A stretch of DNA of 64,000 nt from Silicimonas algicola. Its GTDB lineage: Bacteria; Pseudomonadota; Alphaproteobacteria; Rhodobacterales; Rhodobacteraceae. The position numbers and the translations under genes are program-made. Shown in pieces: positions 61,813 through 64,000 of this stretch; the first letter of the stretch is position 1; each line of letters opens with the position of its first letter. The stretch spans positions 800,001-864,000 of the forward strand of contig NZ_QGGV01000001.1 in the NCBI RefSeq assembly GCF_003148765.1. Reading direction: 5' to 3'. Below the pieces are notes generated by a model. The model was given only the letters and a program-made list of their open reading frames with translations. It had not been told where the DNA came from and did not search any database.

Positions 61813-62931
61813 ATGCTGGCCGAGCACCTTTCTTACGTTGAAGATGTCCAACGGACGCGACTTTTTACACAGGCTGTAGAGCGCGTCGTAAAAGCAAATG
61901 ACGACGTGTTGGACCTCGGGTGCGGGGTAGGTATTCTTGGTCTTCTTTGTCTTCAGGGCAGCGCTAAGTCCGTCATCGGCGTAGATAAAACAGCGATCGT
62001 CGAGATTGCCAGTCGGGTGTACGCTGTGGTGTCCCGGACCAAACGTTCCGGACCAGTGCGCATGGACGCCAGCAGGTTTTTGCTGTCCGACCGTGTTGAC
62101 CTTATTGTTTGCGACCATGTCGGCTACTTTGGTCTCGACTACGGCATCCTTAAGATGCTCAAGGACGCCCGCAGGCGCTTTCTTAAGATGGGCGGGCGCA
62201 TTGTCCCTCAAGGACTGGGGCTACACCTTGCCCCCGTTGGCGGCCAGCAAAGTTCCCGTATTGCGCGAGGTTGGACACGTGAAGGCATTCCCGCTGGCTT
62301 CCACGCGCTGAATGCCTACACAGTAAACACGAAACATGCCGTCGAACTGCGACTGGAAGACGTCCTCGGACTGCCGGCCTTGCTTGGCGAAATCGACTTC
62401 ATGACGGAGACGCGCGAGTCGTTCTCCTACAAGGCCGAACTTACCATCACCCGAGGCGGGAAACTCGAAGGCCTCGCTGGTTGGTTCGATTGCACGCTGT
62501 GCGAAGGCGTTACGATGACCAATTCTCCGCTTCGCCACGACCGCATCAACCGGAGCCAGGCGTTCTTCCCGATCGAGGAAGCGATTGAGGTCAGCGACGG
62601 AGACAGGTTGCGCGTGACAATGGCGATGCGGCCCGACGAGAACGTCTTCGCATGGACGCTCGAGCACGTTCCGACCGGGCGGCGCTTCCGCCAGTCGACC
62701 CTTCAGGGCGAGATCCTTGACGCGGACGACCTCCGCCGTGCCCGGCCCGACCATGTTCCCGTACCGACTGTCGACGCTCGGGCGGGCGCCATCGTCCTCG
62801 GCTACTGTGATGGCAGGCTTAGTCTTCGGGAGATCGAAGAGGCTGTCCTCCACGACCATCCGGACCTTTTTCCGACGCCCGAGGCGATCCGCGACTTCGT
62901 GAGATCCTGGCTCGCGGGCTGGACGCGATGA
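61813..62931 (+). CDS. PRMT-like SAM methyltransferase fused to a PqqD/RRE-like C-terminal domain
   Basis: A 372-residue protein. The N-terminal part resembles protein arginine methyltransferases: HLSYVEDVQRTRLFTQAVER, SAM motif VLDLGCGVGILGLL (Asp34), then the region equal to the PRMT double-E loop, VCDHVGYFGLDYGILKMLKDARRRFLKMGGRIVP, where both Glu are replaced by Asp101 and Asp109. A PRMT-like beta domain follows. Residues about 313-372 (GAIVLGYCDGRLSLREIEEAVLHDHPD to the end) look like the helical half of PqqD/RRE domains and may bind the leader. Substrate probably the lasso precursor; the target residue is unlikely to be Arg. Coupled to the kinase gene by ATGA. Confidence 0.78.
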   Translation: MLAEHLSYVEDVQRTRLFTQAVERVVKANDDVLDLGCGVGILGLLCLQGSAKSVIGVDKTAIVEIASRVYAVVSRTKRSGPVRMDASRFLLSDRVDLIVCDHVGYFGLDYGILKMLKDARRRFLKMGGRIVPQGLGLHLAPVGGQQSSRIARGWTREGIPAGFHALNAYTVNTKHAVELRLEDVLGLPALLGEIDFMTETRESFSYKAELTITRGGKLEGLAGWFDCTLCEGVTMTNSPLRHDRINRSQAFFPIEEAIEVSDGDRLRVTMAMRPDENVFAWTLEHVPTGRRFRQSTLQGEILDADDLRRARPDHVPVPTVDARAGAIVLGYCDGRLSLREIEEAVLHDHPDLFPTPEAIRDFVRSWLAGWTR

Positions 62932-63803
62932 CAGAGGCGCCCGCAGTTATGCCGCCGCGGGTTCAACAGCCCCTGGCGGATCATCCGTTCAACCGCTGGT
63001 CGTTCGAAAGCGAAGTGCACTGGCTTCTCTTTCATCGCTCGACGGACGGGTACATCCTCCGGTTTCCCGACCTTGCGGATTTCGAGATCGGGAAAGACGG
63101 AGCGAAAGCCCTATGCTGGCCCGACCCTTCGCTCGACGATGTGACGCGCGACCACCTGTTCCTGAACCAGGTCATTCCCATGATGCTGAGCGCACGGGGA
63201 GAGCTGGTCTTTCATGCCAGCGCCGTGGAGACGGGCGATGAAGCGATCGCCTTCATGGGTCCCTCGGGGCGAGGCAAATCAACTCTTGCAGCGAGCTTCG
63301 CACTCTCCGGGCATCCCTTCCTGACGGACGACACCCTAGTCGTCAAACGCAGCGGCGAACACCTTGTGGCGCTTCCGAGCCATCCCTCGGTCCGAATGTG
63401 GGACGATTCCCGGACCGCACTTCTCGGAAATGCGCCTCTCGCACCACCGGTGTCCTATACTGACAAGGCTCGCATGCTCGCAGTCGAAGCGCTTCTGCAT
63501 TGCGATGCGCCTCGCCCCCTCAGGGCTGCATTCTTTCTCGGAGAGGCTGAGGTCGAGATCGCCACCATCAAGGACCTGCGCGGTGGCGAGGCGCTTGCGG
63601 CCTGGATGCGCAACGTCTTCGTCCTCGACATCGAAGATCGGGCGCTCGTTCGGCGTGTCTTGGACCGTGTCGCGGACGTGGTCGAAGCGGTACCCTCTAT
63701 TGCCTTAGACCTGCCGCGCGACTACGCTGCCCTTCCAGCGGCGAGGGAGGCGATCCTCCGTCGTGTTGGCTTTCCACGACCGGTTCTGGAGGAGGCGACG
63801 TGA
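62928..63803 (+). CDS. HPr-kinase-like lasso peptide kinase
   Basis: A 291-residue protein with P-loop GPSGRGKST at residues 111-119, the DD pair in FLTDDTLVV and the HprK-like LPSHPSVRMWDDS block. An N-terminal domain of about 100 residues precedes it. Homologues in paeninodin-type clusters phosphorylate the C-terminal Ser of the lasso precursor. Here the core ends in Gly, so the acceptor must be another Ser/Thr (Ser9, Ser10, Thr14 or Thr17 of the core) or a different group. ATGA and GTGA overlaps couple it to both neighbours. Confidence 0.85.
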   Translation: MTEAPAVMPPRVQQPLADHPFNRWSFESEVHWLLFHRSTDGYILRFPDLADFEIGKDGAKALCWPDPSLDDVTRDHLFLNQVIPMMLSARGELVFHASAVETGDEAIAFMGPSGRGKSTLAASFALSGHPFLTDDTLVVKRSGEHLVALPSHPSVRMWDDSRTALLGNAPLAPPVSYTDKARMLAVEALLHCDAPRPLRAAFFLGEAEVEIATIKDLRGGEALAAWMRNVFVLDIEDRALVRRVLDRVADVVEAVPSIALDLPRDYAALPAAREAILRRVGFPRPVLEEAT

Positions 63804-64000
63804 CGACGCCCGACACCCGATTTGACGTGCCCGCACATGTCGCGACCCGCGAGGTCGACGGCGAACTCGTCCTTCTCGATCTGGAAAGCGGGGTCTACTT
63901 CGGTCTGGATCCAGTGGGCGCGCGCATATTTTCCCTCATGGCCGACGGCAAGACCTTGTCCGAGGTGCACGAGACGCTTCTCTCGGAGTTCGAGGTCACG
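63800..64000 (+). CDS. PqqD-type RRE protein, lasso B1 (5' end only)
   Basis: The first 67 residues of a PqqD-family RiPP recognition element: VATREVDGELVLLDLESGVYFGLDPVGARIFSLMADGKTLSEVHETLLSEFEVT. It should bind the precursor leader at the YxxPxLxxxG motif and present it to the B2 protease and cyclase. GTG at 63800 overlaps the kinase stop (GTGA). The gene runs past the window; B2, the transglutaminase-like leader peptidase, is expected immediately downstream. Confidence 0.88.
   Translation, partial: MTTPDTRFDVPAHVATREVDGELVLLDLESGVYFGLDPVGARIFSLMADGKTLSEVHETLLSEFEVT

Overview
The window is a GC-rich piece of an alphaproteobacterial chromosome. It is most likely from the Rhodobacterales (Roseobacter/Paracoccus-like). 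The grounds are the density of TRAP and ABC uptake systems, a form II cox-type molybdenum hydroxylase operon, an era/DUF1491 group, and an intergenic tandem-hairpin element with a CCCCCGGAGTATT tail of the kind common in that order. Placement is by gene content and style only; no rRNA is present.

Layout. (1) 1-7402: solute uptake. The tail of a sugar ABC permease and its binding protein are followed by a GntR regulator divergent from a DctPQM TRAP operon across a near-perfect palindrome, then a polar amino-acid ABC operon. (2) 7493-11458: ybbP-ybbA (FtsX-type ABC exporter), divergent from a TesA-like GDSL esterase. (3) 11571-14279: rsgA convergent with an era-hypothetical-DUF1491 operon joined by GTGA overlaps. 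(4) 14349-18452: FIST sensor, hybrid histidine kinase and LuxR-type response regulator, resembling NosP/NahK nitric-oxide signalling. (5) 18637-22919: coxG then coxS-coxL-coxM, with the form II active-site loop. (6) 23011-28421: a DUF2892 protein, a second molybdenum hydroxylase of PaoABC type, and an MFS exporter with a His-rich tail; tRNA-Cys(GCA) follows. (7) 28653-36485: a dapA-like/GntR/DctPQM operon divergent from a TAXI-type TRAP system, with a 30-bp palindrome between them. (8) 36539-43514: fatty acid desaturase, two small proteins, an RND efflux pair and a ModA-like protein. (9) 43537-46702: GDP-fucose synthesis (fcl, gmd), a glycosyltransferase and a VanZ-like protein, then a gene-poor, lower-GC gap. 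(10) 47493-56321: GT-C and GT2/GT4 glycosyltransferases, a methyltransferase, an LPG-synthase-TM protein and a YnbA/YnbB/PlsC-like lipid group. (11) 56676-end: a lasso peptide biosynthetic gene cluster that runs off the window.

The lasso cluster is the highlight. In order it encodes a nucleotidyltransferase, an ABC exporter, an asparagine-synthetase-like lasso cyclase, a 50-residue precursor, a PRMT-like methyltransferase with a C-terminal PqqD/RRE-like domain, an HPr-kinase-like kinase and the start of a PqqD-type B1 (RRE) protein. The precursor has the YxxPxLxxxG leader motif and a Thr at -2. Its predicted 20-residue core has Gly1 and Asp8, which fits an 8-residue macrolactam ring. The B2 protease should lie just past the right edge. 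The methyltransferase architecture, Asp in place of both PRMT double-E Glu residues, and a kinase paired with a core ending in Gly rather than Ser make this a potentially undescribed lasso tailoring system. GC content drops from about 70% to about 55% across the cyclase 3' half, precursor and methyltransferase 5' part, which suggests a swapped specificity module.
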